A stretch of DNA of 5,867 nt. It comes from Gammaproteobacteria bacterium. GTDB lineage: Bacteria; Pseudomonadota; Gammaproteobacteria; Steroidobacterales; Steroidobacteraceae. Position numbers and translations under genes: made by a program. This document shows positions 5,462-5,867 of this stretch, one piece after another. Under the pieces are notes generated by a model. It did not search any database, was not told where the DNA came from, and saw only the letters and a program-made list of their open reading frames with translations. Location: NCBI GenBank assembly GCA_027451085.1, contig DAIDKA010000004.1, positions 1 through 5,867 on the forward strand, in the 5' to 3' direction. How positions within the stretch are numbered: position 1 is the first letter of the stretch; each line of letters opens with the position of its first letter.

Positions 5462-5867
5462 ATGAGCGCCGCAGCTGTCCGCAATGGCCTGATATTGCCC
5501 GGGAAGCCCGGCCTGCGCCTGCTGCTTGCGGCGCTTGCGGGCCTAGCGTGCTGCGCGGCGTTTGCACCCTTCGGCCAGTGGTGGCTGTCACTGGTATGCC
5601 CGGCGCTGCTGCTGGCGCTGTGGCAGGAGGCCCCGCCCCGGCACGCGGCGGCCACCGGGTTCTGGTTCAATGCCGGGCTGTACGGCGGCGGCACCTACTG
5701 GCTGTATATCTCCATCCACCAGATCGGCCATGCGCCGGCGTGGATCGCCGCCCTGGTGATGGCTGTCATGGTGGGGGCGCTGGCGGCCTATGGTGCGCTG
5801 CTCGGCTATGTTGTGGCCCGCTGGCTGCCCTCTCGCGGTGTTTCGCGCTGGCTCATGGGGATCCCCT
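5462..5867 (+). CDS. lnt: Apolipoprotein N-acyltransferase Lnt, N-terminal part (3' end outside window)
   Basis: Lnt is an inner-membrane enzyme that adds the third acyl chain to the N-terminal cysteine of lipoproteins, the last maturation step before Lol sorting. The window holds the first 135 residues of a protein normally about 500 long (E. coli 512), so only the N-terminal membrane region is visible; the nitrilase-like catalytic domain with its Glu-Lys-Cys triad lies beyond the edge. Recognition rests on AAFAPFGQWWLSL (32-44), GFWFNAGLYGGGTYWLYISIH (66-86) and the following HQIGHAPAW, all typical of Lnt. Hydrophobic segments lie near 18-36, 40-55, 66-85 and 93-118. The ATG follows ybeX by 22 bases with no clear Shine-Dalgarno; the frame is open further upstream into ybeX, so another start is possible but less likely. 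The ybeX-lnt order matches E. coli. Confidence 0.93.
   Translation, partial: MSAAAVRNGLILPGKPGLRLLLAALAGLACCAAFAPFGQWWLSLVCPALLLALWQEAPPRHAAATGFWFNAGLYGGGTYWLYISIHQIGHAPAWIAALVMAVMVGALAAYGALLGYVVARWLPSRGVSRWLMGIP

Noticed and set aside
4192..5694. A 500-codon open frame on the minus strand opposite ybeY, ybeX and lnt.
   Set aside because: It spans three genes with intact family signatures on the other strand, and its translation is rich in Ala/His/Asp/Val repeats typical of a codon-phase shadow.
5562..5759. A 65-codon + strand frame within lnt.
   Set aside because: It is out of frame with the lnt reading frame, which carries clear family motifs and hydrophobic segments across the same bases.

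Overview
The window looks like chromosomal DNA from a GC-rich gammaproteobacterium. The main reason is gene order: miaB, phoH-like ybeZ, ybeY, ybeX (corC) and lnt follow one another on the + strand, which is the order known from Escherichia coli and many other Gammaproteobacteria. Strong third-position G/C use and the protein sequences fit. I cannot fix the genus. Nothing suggests a plasmid, phage or transposon: I see no transposase, integrase, tRNA, rRNA, CRISPR array or long repeat.

Layout. Bases 1-330 hold the 3' part of ssb, including the Gly-rich linker and the DDDIPF tip. A short convergent gap (331-403) with GC-rich palindromes but no T-run separates it from a minus-strand gene (404-1522). 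That gene encodes a short-chain dehydrogenase/reductase (SDR) behind an apparent twin-arginine (Tat) signal. A divergent gap (1523-1701) holds a small AT-rich island with a 7-bp inverted repeat and probably the promoters of both the SDR gene and the miaB cluster. From 1702 to the right edge run miaB, ybeZ, ybeY, ybeX and the start of lnt. They are packed tightly, with an ATGA overlap, a zero-base junction and gaps of 7 and 22 bases.

How the genes work together. The + strand cluster is a housekeeping operon of RNA and translation care plus envelope maintenance. MiaB thiomethylates tRNA, YbeZ is a PhoH-type ATPase linked to YbeY, YbeY is a metal-dependent endoribonuclease acting in rRNA maturation, YbeX is a cytosolic CBS/CorC protein, and Lnt completes lipoprotein acylation in the inner membrane. 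The SDR gene is the accessory element: it lies between two conserved loci, faces the other way, has its own strong Shine-Dalgarno sequence and no evident functional tie to its neighbours.

I found no convincing undescribed multi-gene system. The items most worth a second look are the apparently exported Rossmann-fold SDR and the inverted repeat in its shared upstream region. Very long antisense reading frames opposite miaB and ybeY-ybeX are best explained as GC-rich shadows.
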